64,000 bases of DNA from Eubacterium sp. AF36-5BH (lineage in GTDB: Bacteria; Bacillota; Clostridia; Lachnospirales; Lachnospiraceae). Positions within the stretch are counted from its first letter, which is position 1; every line of letters starts with the position of its first letter. Shown one piece after another: positions 17,401 to 26,633 of this stretch. The stretch lies in contig NZ_QTVG01000007.1 in NCBI RefSeq assembly GCF_003460505.1, positions 26,716 to 90,715 of the forward strand, in the 5' to 3' direction. The notes beneath the pieces were generated by a model, which worked only from the letters and a program-made list of their open reading frames with translations, was not told the origin of the DNA and made no database searches. The position numbers were made by a program, and so were the translations under genes.

Positions 17401-17467
17401 AAGACATACTTTTATCCGGCTTAATTTTAAAACTATTTACAAATGTGTTAGCGTCTATTACTTTCAT
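14438..17467 (-). CDS. SIR2-PIWI fusion, single-chain short-Argonaute-like defence protein
   Basis: Residues 1-290 are a SIR2 domain: LLGAGAS (24-30), TTNFDD (140-145), LHGDY (185-189) and GYAGND (225-230). The C-terminal 250 residues look like an Argonaute PIWI domain: DTAYIGLSY at about 766-774 in the place of the first catalytic strand, IVIHKTTHF near 847, then FLIWTHGSVQ and PAPLLVKRFMGKS. The catalytic Asp positions are replaced (Leu in YIGLS, Thr in HKTTH), so slicing is unlikely. The middle (about 300-750) may hold an APAZ/MID-like region. Known SPARSA systems split SIR2-APAZ and short Argonaute in two proteins and kill the cell by NAD depletion when guide-loaded; here both seem to be on one chain. 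GAGGAAAG stands before the ATG. Confidence 0.8.
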   Translation of the reverse strand: MKVIDANTFVNSFKIKPDKSMSFLLGAGASVSSNIPSGGQMVWDFKRTLYCTDNNIRTSLYGDLSKENVQKEIQSYFDGRGGYPELWSPEEYSFYFEKCYPSRSDREYYIRNKVRDIKPSLGYLCMGELIVNGKIDLVSTTNFDDLVQAGVHSINPGFSIKTISSAVSNSVGFALNEGFPNIIKLHGDYLFDKLKNTESELQKLEDKIADIWKTSIKQNGLIVIGYAGNDNSVMSVLEELINEGGIKKGVYWCKPRGSKLSIRACKFMENACNVNEQSAVVEIDGFDDLMYSLYLAMNLENTNIDELWKGHDKKQEILYDAIGRHTASAITNALPAIQFPRKCYVFSSNITTWKELRAITNNSCVAILHKGKVWALGSKNGILEAFADKNISDIEEMDIPIYMMKLEHSDVIGMFYEIIENNLLSKGLSSFGKNKYFDRNSRRLRNGYFVYDAIKIAMTFVKDNVVMNLLPTVYVLKSDGSQLDRFAYQNIVNNEMSTLYNKQMNEKVEIWVQKLSTNRKLIFELGNAILEFSTQRIRFAGTGSIDKCYQAKETELAFDYENDSCIAVNQLKGLINYGPLESYANRSVRLAVLSPRECAADIWRHLNELNKHHATTLKQDKAFLPEYIGFQDVFRCGLNIPNGNDTKRFKGYSLSDALKASAEEFFNGICRYIDVMEREKHEFDVLVIYIPNRLSKMRELKNENVYFDLHDSLKIYCAGKGIVTQIIEERSVHTNSDMAKIMWGLSTAIYTKAVGKLWKPKMTRYDTAYIGLSYVQSIKNNEKISIGCSQLFDSEGNGMELYLRPLKDPQIIQKNPYMRSGDACRLMNNLKRIYDESVPLHKLNRIVIHKTTHFTKEEMEGITKGLAGVDNIELLQIQEFSAWRAIRFQNDVATLFPIQRGTVIPLDKDTFLIWTHGSVQHDELAGKNLNYYKNGRGIPAPLLVKRFMGKSSALELVNEILMLTKMNWNSGDGLYKILPVTLDFAKALSRVAKQDLVVYDRPYNFRYFM

Positions 17468-17546
17468 GCTTTCCTCCTATCCTTACTTCACATAGTGAAC
17501 ACTCTTTTATACAGATATGTACCCTAACTTATTACCATGCTTTCTC

Positions 17547-18191
17547 TCAATCATAATCAGGAACAAATGTTGCCATTTCTTCATAATATCCAGCAATACA
17601 ATTTAAGTTATCACCTATCTTTTTGAATATCTCCACAAACATCTCTAAATCAACAACTTCATTCCCATAATTTTCGATATAAAAATGATATTCGTCATCG
17701 GCATTAAACGGGTAACGTGAAAAATCCATATTTTTCATCTTTGCATTAGCATTATGATCTTTATCGATTTTATCATATAATTCTGAAATATAATCGTCCA
17801 GCTCTTTGGTCATTTCCTTAAATTGTTTTCGTTGTTCTTTATCGGTTTCAAAATCTATCATACGTTTCTTTACTGTATTCCATATCTGCCTGATATCGTG
17901 CCCTCCACAAAAGGACTCTTTCGCATTAAGCAACATATTCAAAGACCAGTTTATAGATTTTAGATACAACTCTATTGCATGGTTTGCCGAAAACAACATT
18001 GGGAAAACCACACTATCAGCCTTCCTATCCATATTGTCCTGCAAACAGTCCTGTGCGAGCATTATCGCTGCCTTCATGTATCCATCAGCAATAATCATCA
18101 TATCATGAATGGGTTGATGCTGTCTGGTTCTCCAATTCATATATGCTGTTTTGTCTATATCTACATTATACGAAAAAATCTTTTCCATCAT
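17547..18191 (-). CDS. HEPN-like helical protein
   Basis: The stretch FSANHAIELYLKSINW is the typical central helix of HEPN-family proteins. I find no clear RX4-6H nuclease motif, so this member may be a non-catalytic partner. The 214-aa protein is helical throughout. It lies between the DUF3800 gene and the SIR2-PIWI gene, all on one strand with gaps of 49 and 79 nt, and may work with either. Two adjacent ATG codons are possible; the second (18188) has better spacing from AGGTG. Confidence 0.6.
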   Translation of the reverse strand: MMEKIFSYNVDIDKTAYMNWRTRQHQPIHDMMIIADGYMKAAIMLAQDCLQDNMDRKADSVVFPMLFSANHAIELYLKSINWSLNMLLNAKESFCGGHDIRQIWNTVKKRMIDFETDKEQRKQFKEMTKELDDYISELYDKIDKDHNANAKMKNMDFSRYPFNADDEYHFYIENYGNEVVDLEMFVEIFKKIGDNLNCIAGYYEEMATFVPDYD

Positions 18192-18240
18192 TCACCTACT
18201 TTTCAAAACTATATATTTAAATTTCTAAAATGCCTAAAAT

Positions 18241-19737
18241 CTATAAAATATCAACCAAATACCTTCCACCAATTAATGAAAATAACACTTTTGATGGAAA
18301 TAATCTTTCACCCATACTGGAAACCCCAGCAACAGTCATAGTCCAATCACTGTACTCATTTGGCAACCTATAACATATAGGCTTATCATTTTCAGAGATT
18401 GTTACTAATGGAGTTCCATTCTGTGAAAATCCAACAGAAAGAACATAAAACTCATTTTGTCCACTATGTAATGGCAACATGGGTTGCTTGTTAATATCCT
18501 TATAAACCTTTGCACCTCTTTGATTATAAAAATAATCTTTGCCATCTTCTACTATAGGATCAATCGGTAATTTGTTTCTCATTATTTTATAACGTTCGTT
18601 CAAGTTCTCGCAGACAAAAGCATTGTAATATTCTGGTTGCATTTCTATCTTACTATTACGAATCTCATCTGCATCTGAAAAATGATTCATAAATTGAAGA
18701 AGTGCTACAAAAGCCACTAAATCATCCGAATAAATTCCAGAAAAAGATTTGTACCAATAGTCATTAACCTCACAAATTACCCGATATAATTTTTTATACA
18801 AATCAAGCTTTCTTTGATTCAATGCAAACCAGCCCGAATCTAAAAGTGTCTTCTTCATTTTCCCATCTTTATAATCTCCAGTTAACGATATCTTCAATGA
18901 TTGCATCAATCGAGATATCAATCCAGCAAGCATATCAGCCATTCTGATTCCAACATAATCCTTAGAATCTTCTTCGATGACATTTTTAAGTCCTACATTC
19001 TTTGCAGAATTCAATGTATGCGATTCTTTTCCTTCTCGGTCAATCATCAACTGATATTCATTAACATTCATCTCTGTCAACAATTTCTTAAATCCATCAA
19101 AAGGTGCAAAATAGGTCCAATCTAATGTTTCGGGTACCTCTGTGTCCTCAAGCAGTAAAAGTATTTCCTGAAATGCTTGATTCTCATGCTCTTTCAAAGC
19201 AGTATTCGCTTGATTTTTAATAATCCTATCTTCTAAAAAAGACCGTAGTTCTTTAACAAATATTTGTGGTTCTTTATAGATTGCTTCTATCACCTTTTGT
19301 GGTCGATATATATTGATAGCCTTAATTATTGAGTATTTCATATAATCAACATTAATAAACATAGAACTGTGATAATTTACAAATAATTGGTTAATAACAT
19401 ATTCTATTTTGCTGAACGCAGAGAAATAAATAACTATTTTATCATCAAGCAATGATACAAGGTCTTCATAAAACTCAATAGTATGATTATTAAGAGACGC
19501 AAACCCCAGCCTAAAATCTTTTGCTTTCATAGTCTGGCTTTTTAGTTCTCCGTCTTTTTTTCTATAAGTATACTTCGATTCGAAAGCAAGATATCTGTCA
19601 GAAATACATTCATTTTCTTCTGCTTTCCACCCTACAATTCCAGTTATAAAATTATCACAGTAATTATTCGCAGTAACAGTCTCATAATTAATTTTTCTAC
19701 TATGCTCTGTTTCATCATAGAAAAACATGTATTTCAT
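18241..19737 (-). CDS. DUF3800 family protein with extra C-terminal domain
   Basis: The N-terminal MFFYDETEHSRKI is the FxDE start strand of DUF3800, a fold related to RNase H, and IRMADMLAGLISRL is the second conserved motif; the Asp and Glu residues expected for metal binding are present. The last 200 residues are an extra domain I cannot name. Start set at ATG 19737, 6 nt after GGAGGTG; the frame is open 20 codons further. The gene follows hsdR after 13 nt, so it may be part of the type I restriction operon or a separate effector. DUF3800 also occurs as a retron effector elsewhere. Confidence 0.7.
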   Translation of the reverse strand: MKYMFFYDETEHSRKINYETVTANNYCDNFITGIVGWKAEENECISDRYLAFESKYTYRKKDGELKSQTMKAKDFRLGFASLNNHTIEFYEDLVSLLDDKIVIYFSAFSKIEYVINQLFVNYHSSMFINVDYMKYSIIKAINIYRPQKVIEAIYKEPQIFVKELRSFLEDRIIKNQANTALKEHENQAFQEILLLLEDTEVPETLDWTYFAPFDGFKKLLTEMNVNEYQLMIDREGKESHTLNSAKNVGLKNVIEEDSKDYVGIRMADMLAGLISRLMQSLKISLTGDYKDGKMKKTLLDSGWFALNQRKLDLYKKLYRVICEVNDYWYKSFSGIYSDDLVAFVALLQFMNHFSDADEIRNSKIEMQPEYYNAFVCENLNERYKIMRNKLPIDPIVEDGKDYFYNQRGAKVYKDINKQPMLPLHSGQNEFYVLSVGFSQNGTPLVTISENDKPICYRLPNEYSDWTMTVAGVSSMGERLFPSKVLFSLIGGRYLVDIL

Positions 19738-19750
19738 ATTCAGCACCTCC

Positions 19751-22700
19751 CTACTGATTATTTTTTGAATCACCATACTTCGACGAATCTTCCGCAACCA
19801 TCATCACCTTATACTCTGGCTTATACTCATAAATTTTCCCAGAAGTAGATGCTTCATTTCCTATACCTTCTGTTCCAGAATACTCCTCAAAATTCTCCAC
19901 CTGTTCCATAACTTTGTTAAATACTTCCGGACTATACTGTGGCGGATAACCATTCTTCACCAAGCATATTTTGATTTCCAATTTCAATCCATTTCTTACA
20001 TTTTGGTTATTGAGCCAGTCGGCAAACGAAGACTTTGTATCAATAATATCTTTTATTTTCTTTGCTAAAGCTTTACATTTATCATTGACTATAACACCAT
20101 CCACTTCTTTATCTGTTCCATATTCAAAGTTATATTGGTCACGCAAAGAAATCAAAATATCATAGAATGCTTTTTCCTCAAATGTTAAGCCAATTTTTCG
20201 AAAACTCTCTCTGTTTTCGTTCATCTGACGAAGAATAGCTAAAGCCTGTTCCGTTGCAATCTTAATTATATCTTCAGATGCCTTTTCCTGTGCCTCACCG
20301 GCTTCTTCAGCAGTAAGATGTTTACGTCTTTCATGATATTCTGCAATCGTCTTTTCCAACATTTCCTGATATGATTTTGCAGCTAACCGATTGACTTTTC
20401 CATATTCCTTAATTTCCTTTCGAAGCATCTTAACAAGCAATTCCAATTTAGTTGCCGGCATTTTGACATCAGATAATTTTTCAAAATATTCCGGAGAAAA
20501 AATATCTTCTTCCTCTCCGCTTTCAAGAACACTTTCCACCTGATTATATTTTAAAGCTTCTTCAACCATCTTTGAAACTGCACGATTCATAGTATCAGTG
20601 TCTACTTCACTTGTTCCGCTCATCTTACGAACAAAACCTGCTATAGCCATAAAGCATTGTGCAAGGGCAGATTCTTCTTCTCCAAGATAACCGGAAGGCT
20701 GACAAATATCAAAAGCCCCCCTCATTCGTTTTACTGTCTTTAAAAAATAGGTTTTGAAGGAAACTTTCTGAACACCGTTATTTCCTTCCGACTGTAATTC
20801 TTCTGTTGACGCAAATACATATTCCGCTGCTTTTGCAAGGAGTCTGTATCGTTCTATCGGATCACATTCCGGATTTGAAAATGGTGATAAATCATAACCT
20901 GTGAACATATTTTTCAATACTTCAAGTTCTTCTCTAAACACTGATGTAGCCTGCTCTACATCATCGGCTGTCGGTGCAACAGACGTATCGCCTCCATATA
21001 CCTTCATAGCTTCACGCATGTTGTCGCGAATACCAATATAGTCGATAACCATACCATATTCTTTACCCGGATATTTTCTGTTTACACGGCTTATTGTCTG
21101 TATCAGCAAATGCTTCTTTAAAGGCTTGTCATTATATAAGTATGTAAGACAAGGAACATCAAAGCCCGTAATCCACATATCTACAACAATGACAATACGG
21201 AAATTTGATTTTTCCTGTTTAAAAGCAGCATCCAATTCTTCTGAACGCTTATCATTTTTAACTCCACCAAGATAATCATACATATCTTTTTCATCGTTAC
21301 TGCCAACACTAGATACCATTGCCATAAATGGCATCGGTTTCACTTCTTTCAGTTCCTCTTCTGTTACAGAAACCCCATCCGGTGTTTTCTTTTCCTCAAA
21401 CCATTCCGGATATTTATCCTTAAACTTCTGTAATAATGCATAGGCAATCTTTCTATTAGAACATACAACCATTGCTTTTTGTATTCTGTCTGGATCACCT
21501 GCACAAGATGAAACATAATGGTCATGAATATCTGTAGCAAGACGCTCAAGTCTGGAAGGCTCGCCAAGAATTACTTCCATAGAGCTCATTGCTTTCTTAC
21601 TTGCTTCGATATCCTCATAGGTAGCGCCATCATCAGCACATTTTTTATAATAATCCTCAATTTCTTTTACTTTTTTATTATCAAGCAATACCTTTGCAAT
21701 ACGCGGATGATACTTAATGGAAACCGTAAGTCCATCTGCAACTGCCTGATCCATTGTATATCGATCAATTTCTTCACCAAAGGTCTGATAAGTTTCCGCA
21801 ATAGGCGTTCCGGTAAAACCTACGAAAGTAGCATGAGGAAATGCTTCCTTCAATACTTTTGCATATGGTTTTGAAACCATAGCTTTCATATTTTCATCGG
21901 TATCCTTACTAAACTGAATTTTCTTAGAATGTTCAAGCTGAGTTCTGTGAGCCTCATCTGAAAAACATATAATATTCTGCCTATCATTGATAAGCCCGAT
22001 TTTGTCATCTTTCCTGTCGCAGAATTTCTGAATGGTACAAATATAAAAACCGCCACTTTGTCTTGCACCAAGTTCCTGCCTCAACTGTGCTCTGTTTTTT
22101 ACAACAGATACTTCACCCAGATTAAGAAACTCTTTACTCTTTGTAAAAAGTTTTGAACCTTGCTTTTGCAGTTCATCTCTATCAACAATTAATATAATTG
22201 TTGGTGAACCGATTTCCGGAATATCCGTACAACGAAGTGCAAGCTGACGTGCAAGAAAAGCCATCGTATATGTTTTTCCACATCCGGTTGCTCCAAAGTA
22301 TGTACCACCTTTACCACTTTTTTCAACTACCGATTTAATAATACTTTGTTTAAGTAATCTTGTAGCAAAAAATTGTGGATAACGACATACAATTTCTTGC
22401 TCATCGCTATCATAAATACTATCCTGAAAATAAATATAATCTCTGAAAATCTCCAAGAATCGCTCTGGTGAATAAACACCCTTTATCATAGTTTCTGTTT
22501 CTGCAAAAGGTAAGGTGGATACAGCGTCTCCTTCATTTACTCTGCGCCAAGAATAAAAATGCTCGTAAGGTGTACGCACTGTACCTAATCTTGTTTTCAC
22601 ACCATCTGAAATGCAAGCCAAAGGGCAATAGTGTAAAAGATGCGGAATATCCCTCCAGTAGCGAATATTAATTTGCTCCCAAGCATCATAAATAGTCGCA

Positions 22701-23197
22701 TTGGCATCAGCGGGATTTTTAAGTTCAACAACACACAAGGGCATACCATTTACAAACAAGAGCACATCTGGTCTACGATTTTCTTTTTGACCATTGTTTG
22801 TATATTCTACTGTAAACTGGTTCACTACACGGAAGATATTCTTATCCCAATTTTCAAAATCAATAAGTGGTATCATTCCTGGTAGCTCATTCTGCGGTGT
22901 AAACTGAACACCATTTACCATCCATCCATATACTTTGTGCAAAGTGGCAAAATCACTTTCCGCACCTACAAGACGGACATTATCGAAAATCTGTGTCACT
23001 TCCTCTTCGGTCAAATCCGGATTGGTGTCTACCATAAACTTCTTAAAATCATCAACAATTAGTACATCTCTTTTTGTGACACGACGGATATTATTACCAG
23101 AAGAATACTTCCAACCTTCCGCTTCTAAAAAGCCAATAAAGGCATATTCATATTCTGATTCACAATAATGACCATTGTATTCTTTTAATCTTGCCAT
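19751..23197 (-). CDS. hsdR: Type I restriction enzyme, R subunit
   Basis: The nuclease domain shows RRPDVLLFVNG and VVELK (residues 142-160), the PD-(D/E)XK active site. The motor follows: Walker A GATGCGKT at 302-309, DEAHR, and FTGTPI. The C-terminal helical part binds the methylase complex. At 1148 aa the length is normal, no frame damage is visible. It cuts unmodified DNA far from the recognition site after ATP-driven translocation. It follows hsdS by 3 nt in the order XRE, hsdM, hsdS, hsdR. Confidence 0.95.
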   Translation of the reverse strand: MARLKEYNGHYCESEYEYAFIGFLEAEGWKYSSGNNIRRVTKRDVLIVDDFKKFMVDTNPDLTEEEVTQIFDNVRLVGAESDFATLHKVYGWMVNGVQFTPQNELPGMIPLIDFENWDKNIFRVVNQFTVEYTNNGQKENRRPDVLLFVNGMPLCVVELKNPADANATIYDAWEQINIRYWRDIPHLLHYCPLACISDGVKTRLGTVRTPYEHFYSWRRVNEGDAVSTLPFAETETMIKGVYSPERFLEIFRDYIYFQDSIYDSDEQEIVCRYPQFFATRLLKQSIIKSVVEKSGKGGTYFGATGCGKTYTMAFLARQLALRCTDIPEIGSPTIILIVDRDELQKQGSKLFTKSKEFLNLGEVSVVKNRAQLRQELGARQSGGFYICTIQKFCDRKDDKIGLINDRQNIICFSDEAHRTQLEHSKKIQFSKDTDENMKAMVSKPYAKVLKEAFPHATFVGFTGTPIAETYQTFGEEIDRYTMDQAVADGLTVSIKYHPRIAKVLLDNKKVKEIEDYYKKCADDGATYEDIEASKKAMSSMEVILGEPSRLERLATDIHDHYVSSCAGDPDRIQKAMVVCSNRKIAYALLQKFKDKYPEWFEEKKTPDGVSVTEEELKEVKPMPFMAMVSSVGSNDEKDMYDYLGGVKNDKRSEELDAAFKQEKSNFRIVIVVDMWITGFDVPCLTYLYNDKPLKKHLLIQTISRVNRKYPGKEYGMVIDYIGIRDNMREAMKVYGGDTSVAPTADDVEQATSVFREELEVLKNMFTGYDLSPFSNPECDPIERYRLLAKAAEYVFASTEELQSEGNNGVQKVSFKTYFLKTVKRMRGAFDICQPSGYLGEEESALAQCFMAIAGFVRKMSGTSEVDTDTMNRAVSKMVEEALKYNQVESVLESGEEEDIFSPEYFEKLSDVKMPATKLELLVKMLRKEIKEYGKVNRLAAKSYQEMLEKTIAEYHERRKHLTAEEAGEAQEKASEDIIKIATEQALAILRQMNENRESFRKIGLTFEEKAFYDILISLRDQYNFEYGTDKEVDGVIVNDKCKALAKKIKDIIDTKSSFADWLNNQNVRNGLKLEIKICLVKNGYPPQYSPEVFNKVMEQVENFEEYSGTEGIGNEASTSGKIYEYKPEYKVMMVAEDSSKYGDSKNNQ

Positions 23198-23200
23198 AGA

Positions 23201-24328
23201 CTATGCCTCCTTTGCTTTTCTTGCCTTTTCTATAGAACCTTTAATAAGAATTGGACAAATGTCTTTTATCTTTACTTTAAGTTTGTCATTGATTGCTTTT
23301 CGTTCTTTATATGCTTTGTAAATATCTGCTATTGATTTTTGAGTTTTCATATCTGCTATAGGAATTTCTACTTTAACTAAATCATCCCATGTAAATGTTT
23401 CTCTTGCCGATCCCCATGAATGAAACCTTGCATATCTATCGAACTCCGTTCTGTTAAAAAACATACAAAGGTATTCTGGCAAAAGCTTATCCTCATCAAC
23501 CGAAAACACTTCATTTACTGATGTGACAACAATATCATCCTCGGTGTTATTGAAAGCATATGCAAATACTTTTTCATTGTGTGTTGTTTGCACAAAACTA
23601 ATCTGACGAGGTCTTACTATCTTATAATTTGATAATTCATTTCTATTTACTTTTGAAGTAGGTTCTCTAAACTCCTTAGACGTACTTACACCCATAACAT
23701 TTTTAATTTCGTTTGTTCTATTTCTTACGTCATGTCTTTCAACATATGGGCCAATTGCCTTGCAATGTATACCATGTTTTAAATCCTCAATATACGCATC
23801 ACAAGCAAGCTTTAAGTCCTCCAATCCATACTCATAACTTTTCTGATTTTCAAGCATGGCATTATAAATATCTACATATTTTTTCTGTATTTCAATATCT
23901 GGTAGTGGAATAACTATGTCACTCATATCATTAAAATTGAATTCTGGTCTTTGACTTCCAAAATTTCTAAATTTTACTTCTCTGCAAAATTCTGAACGCC
24001 TAAAATAAATATATAACCACATTGGATCAATGATTTTCTTTCCCTCATCCGTCAGATAAAAAACCATATATAGATGAGATACTATACATAATCCCTCAGT
24101 ACGGTAGGCAATTGAACCTAATTCAAGTCGGGTTGGGTTGTACACAAAAGCTCCATTTTCGACAATTTTATAAGGTTTTAAATCTACTCCATCTATATTA
24201 CCTTTAGGAGCTGCAAAAACACCTTGACTATTTACACCAACTATCAAATCAACCCCATACTTCAATTCTTTGTTGTTTATCGTGGAGCGTTCAATGTAAT
24301 CTCCCAATCTAATATTAGTCAATTCCAT
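23201..24328 (-). CDS. hsdS: Type I restriction-modification specificity subunit
   Basis: Two target recognition domains are separated by conserved helices: the first ends with IVIPLPDIEIQKKYVDIYNA, the second with VEIPIADMKTQKSIADIYKA, the usual repeated helix spacer that fixes the gap between half-sites. The 376-aa length is normal. The target sequence cannot be read from here. Start set at ATG 24328 after a GGGGG ribosome binding site; it overlaps the end of hsdM by 14 nt. No inverted second specificity gene or invertase is nearby, so no phase-variable shuffling is visible. Confidence 0.92.
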   Translation of the reverse strand: MELTNIRLGDYIERSTINNKELKYGVDLIVGVNSQGVFAAPKGNIDGVDLKPYKIVENGAFVYNPTRLELGSIAYRTEGLCIVSHLYMVFYLTDEGKKIIDPMWLYIYFRRSEFCREVKFRNFGSQRPEFNFNDMSDIVIPLPDIEIQKKYVDIYNAMLENQKSYEYGLEDLKLACDAYIEDLKHGIHCKAIGPYVERHDVRNRTNEIKNVMGVSTSKEFREPTSKVNRNELSNYKIVRPRQISFVQTTHNEKVFAYAFNNTEDDIVVTSVNEVFSVDEDKLLPEYLCMFFNRTEFDRYARFHSWGSARETFTWDDLVKVEIPIADMKTQKSIADIYKAYKERKAINDKLKVKIKDICPILIKGSIEKARKAKEA

Positions 24329-25922
24329 ATCCAATCCCCCTAAATGCTTCCTCCAGCATCTGCTTGGATTTCTTTTCTTGTTTCATAACCTCTTTCATTT
24401 CAGATTGAATACGAGCCATTTCTTTTTCATAATCAATTTCTAAATCATGGTCAATGAACTCAATGTATTTGCTTGGTGTGAGAGCCCAACCTTTACTTTC
24501 TATTTCATCAATACCTACACTTCGATAAAGTTCCGGTATTTCATAATTTGTTCCCTCAGTACCTTCGGATTGCCATGTATGATATATATCAGCAGCTTTC
24601 TCAATCTGCGCTGTAACCAGACGAACTTTCTTTTTGCTCTCTCCCTTAACGGCATTTTCTGTCCATTGGCGTAAATCCATAAAGAATATCTCATGCTCGC
24701 GGTTTCGGAGATTTCTTCCATGGTATTTTCCGCCTTTTTTATTCTGATTCAGAATCCACAGAGTAACACTGATATCTGTAGTAATAAACAATTCTCTTGG
24801 TAGAACAACGATAGCCTCAATTTTATCATTCTGAATCAGTTCCTTACGTATTTCCAATGTATCACTATCATTCAATGCCCCATTCGCAAGCAAGAATCCT
24901 GCAACTCCATCGTTTTTCTTCAAATGCGAAAGTATATGCAAAATCCAGGCATAATTTGCGTTGCTTTCAGGTGGTGTTTGATAGTCAGACCAACGAGGGT
25001 CATTTTTCAAATTGTCATTATACCAGCCTTTCAGATTAAAAGGTGGATTTGCCATAATGTAGTTAAAATGCAACCCCTTGTGTAGATCATGCGTAAATGA
25101 TGAATCTGCTTCTTCTCCAAGATTATGGCTAATCCCACGCAATGCTAAATTCATTTTTGCAAGGCGATATGTAGCCGGTTCTTTTTCCTGACCATATACA
25201 TTGATGCCATTTAAGTTTCCCTGCTTTGACTTTACAAGTTCGGCACTCTGAATAAACATTCCTCCCGAACCACAGCAAGGATCATATAAGGTTCCATCAT
25301 AAGGCTCAATCATCGTTGCAATAAGTTGAACTACGTCATGAGGGGTATAAAATTCGCCTTCCTCCTTTGTTGCATTTACAGCAAACTCCTTAAGGAAGTA
25401 TTCGTATACACGACCAATAAGGTCTTTTTCCTCTCCAAACGTCTTATGACTGATTTTGTTCACTTCATCAACAATTTTCTTTATATCATTAGCTGCTAAA
25501 TTACGTGCTGTAAATGTTCCTTTAACAAAGCAGCCCTTCAACTGTGGATCTTCCTCCTCAAGTCTTTGTAAAGCTGTATCAAGTGCAACATTAAGCTGTG
25601 GTGCCGGCGTACTGATAATAGTCGACCATCTTGCTTCTAGTGGTAAATTATATGTACCATCTGCAAAAGTAGCATCATCAAAAAATGCTGCTCTAATGTT
25701 CTCATCTTCCGGATCTAATCCCTGCTCTTTAAGTGTCCGTTTTAGATTTTCAATTCCATCCTCATACTTTTCGCCGATAAACCTCAAGAACACTAGCGTA
25801 AGCATCATATCTCTTTTTTCAAAGAATGAGCCGGAGTTACGTGCCGCACGCAAATAATCTCTACAATTAAATAAAATATTATCTATGTTCAATGCCTTTT
25901 CAGTTGTTTTCTTCTTAGCCAT
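24315..25922 (-). CDS. hsdM: Type I restriction-modification methyltransferase subunit
   Basis: An N-terminal HsdM helical domain (NIDNILFNCRDYLRAAR) is followed by the N6-adenine methylase domain with motif I DPCCGSGG at 214-221 and the catalytic NPPF at 292-295. It methylates adenine with S-adenosylmethionine and joins HsdS. Start set at ATG 25922 (MAKKKTTEK), which directly follows the stop of the small XRE gene; translation is coupled to it. The protein is complete (about 535 aa). Confidence 0.95.
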   Translation of the reverse strand: MAKKKTTEKALNIDNILFNCRDYLRAARNSGSFFEKRDMMLTLVFLRFIGEKYEDGIENLKRTLKEQGLDPEDENIRAAFFDDATFADGTYNLPLEARWSTIISTPAPQLNVALDTALQRLEEEDPQLKGCFVKGTFTARNLAANDIKKIVDEVNKISHKTFGEEKDLIGRVYEYFLKEFAVNATKEEGEFYTPHDVVQLIATMIEPYDGTLYDPCCGSGGMFIQSAELVKSKQGNLNGINVYGQEKEPATYRLAKMNLALRGISHNLGEEADSSFTHDLHKGLHFNYIMANPPFNLKGWYNDNLKNDPRWSDYQTPPESNANYAWILHILSHLKKNDGVAGFLLANGALNDSDTLEIRKELIQNDKIEAIVVLPRELFITTDISVTLWILNQNKKGGKYHGRNLRNREHEIFFMDLRQWTENAVKGESKKKVRLVTAQIEKAADIYHTWQSEGTEGTNYEIPELYRSVGIDEIESKGWALTPSKYIEFIDHDLEIDYEKEMARIQSEMKEVMKQEKKSKQMLEEAFRGIGYGID

Positions 25923-25923
25923 A

Positions 25924-26145
25924 TTACTGTTCTTCCCTTTCCTCGTCTGGAACAAATTCCATAATGTCCTGTATCTCACAATGCAATACTTTACATACTT
26001 TTTCCAAAACTTGCGTACTTACATGTTCATTCTTTCCTAGTTTTGCCAGTGCATTTGTTGTAATTCCTGCCTGATCTCTAAGGTCAACTTTCATCATATT
26101 TTCATCTATTAATTTCTTCCATAATTTGTTGTATCTGATTGCCAT
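25924..26145 (-). CDS. Small XRE-type regulator of the hsd operon
   Basis: A Cro/C1-type helix-turn-helix fills the whole 73 residues (MMKVDLRDQAGITTNALAKL, then VSTQVLEKVCKVLHCEIQDI). This kind of short regulator is common at the head of type I operons and controls the build-up of methylase before nuclease. I prefer ATG 26145 (MAIRYNKLW) over the ATG seven codons earlier. It is coupled to hsdM. Confidence 0.85.
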   Translation of the reverse strand: MAIRYNKLWKKLIDENMMKVDLRDQAGITTNALAKLGKNEHVSTQVLEKVCKVLHCEIQDIMEFVPDEEREEQ

Positions 26146-26211
26146 TACTAATCCCTTTCGTATCATTACAACGATTTATTATTTCTTTTTCATTATATCA
26201 TCAAATCCACT

Positions 26212-26403
26212 TTATTTCAATCTTAAATTGATTTTTTCAATCCATCCAAAATTCAAATTTTGAATTCCACTCTCCCACGTCACGGTGAAATTTACTTTTA
26301 CATTTGGAGGTATTAATCTTAATTCTTTTTTGTCAAAAACAAATGTAAACTCAATATCTTTAAATTTTAATTTTCCTGTATATAATTCAAATTCTAATGC
26401 CAT
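26212..26403 (-). CDS. Small hypothetical protein (63 aa)
   Basis: A short beta-rich protein (VKVNFTVTWESGIQNLNFGW near the C-terminus) with AAGGAG 5 nt before ATG 26403. No family recognised. A degraded copy of its last 30 residues is present at 28748-28834, so the gene or its tail has been duplicated in the neighbouring element. It stands just inside att site 3. Confidence 0.45.
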   Translation of the reverse strand: MALEFELYTGKLKFKDIEFTFVFDKKELRLIPPNVKVNFTVTWESGIQNLNFGWIEKINLRLK

Positions 26404-26440
26404 ACAACTCCTTCATTTAACCGTTTAACTATTTGATTAA

Positions 26441-26459
26441 TTTTCTCAAAATAGAATCA
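26441..26459. repeat. Arm-type repeat, one copy degraded
   Basis: TAGAATCA stands at 26452-26459. The expected partner one turn away (26441-26448) keeps only the last three bases. The same region next to att site 2 (37567-37585) has both copies intact. Confidence 0.5.
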
Positions 26460-26474
26460 CATTAATATAAAAAC

Positions 26475-26510
26475 ATCCCACAGTGCCTATAAATAAAGGC
26501 ATTGTGGGAT
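26475..26510. terminator. Hairpin beside att site 3
   Basis: ATCCCACAGTGCC pairs with GGCATTGTGGGAT with one G-T pair. It is nearly the same as the hairpin at 37601-37636 and lies in the position of the guaA terminator. Confidence 0.65.
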
Positions 26511-26519
26511 TGTAGTGTC

Positions 26520-26530
26520 TATTCAAACTC
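26520..26530. other. att site 3 (guaA 3' end core)
   Basis: TATTCAAACTC, identical to the guaA end. It separates elements B and C. Confidence 0.7.
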
Positions 26531-26633
26531 TTGGGCTGAGAGATTTATCTGGCTGTTTTCAGGTACACATTTGTGTGTTTTATTCTTCATATTCATCCTA
26601 TTGTGCATTTTTGTGTACCTCGTCTAAAATTTT

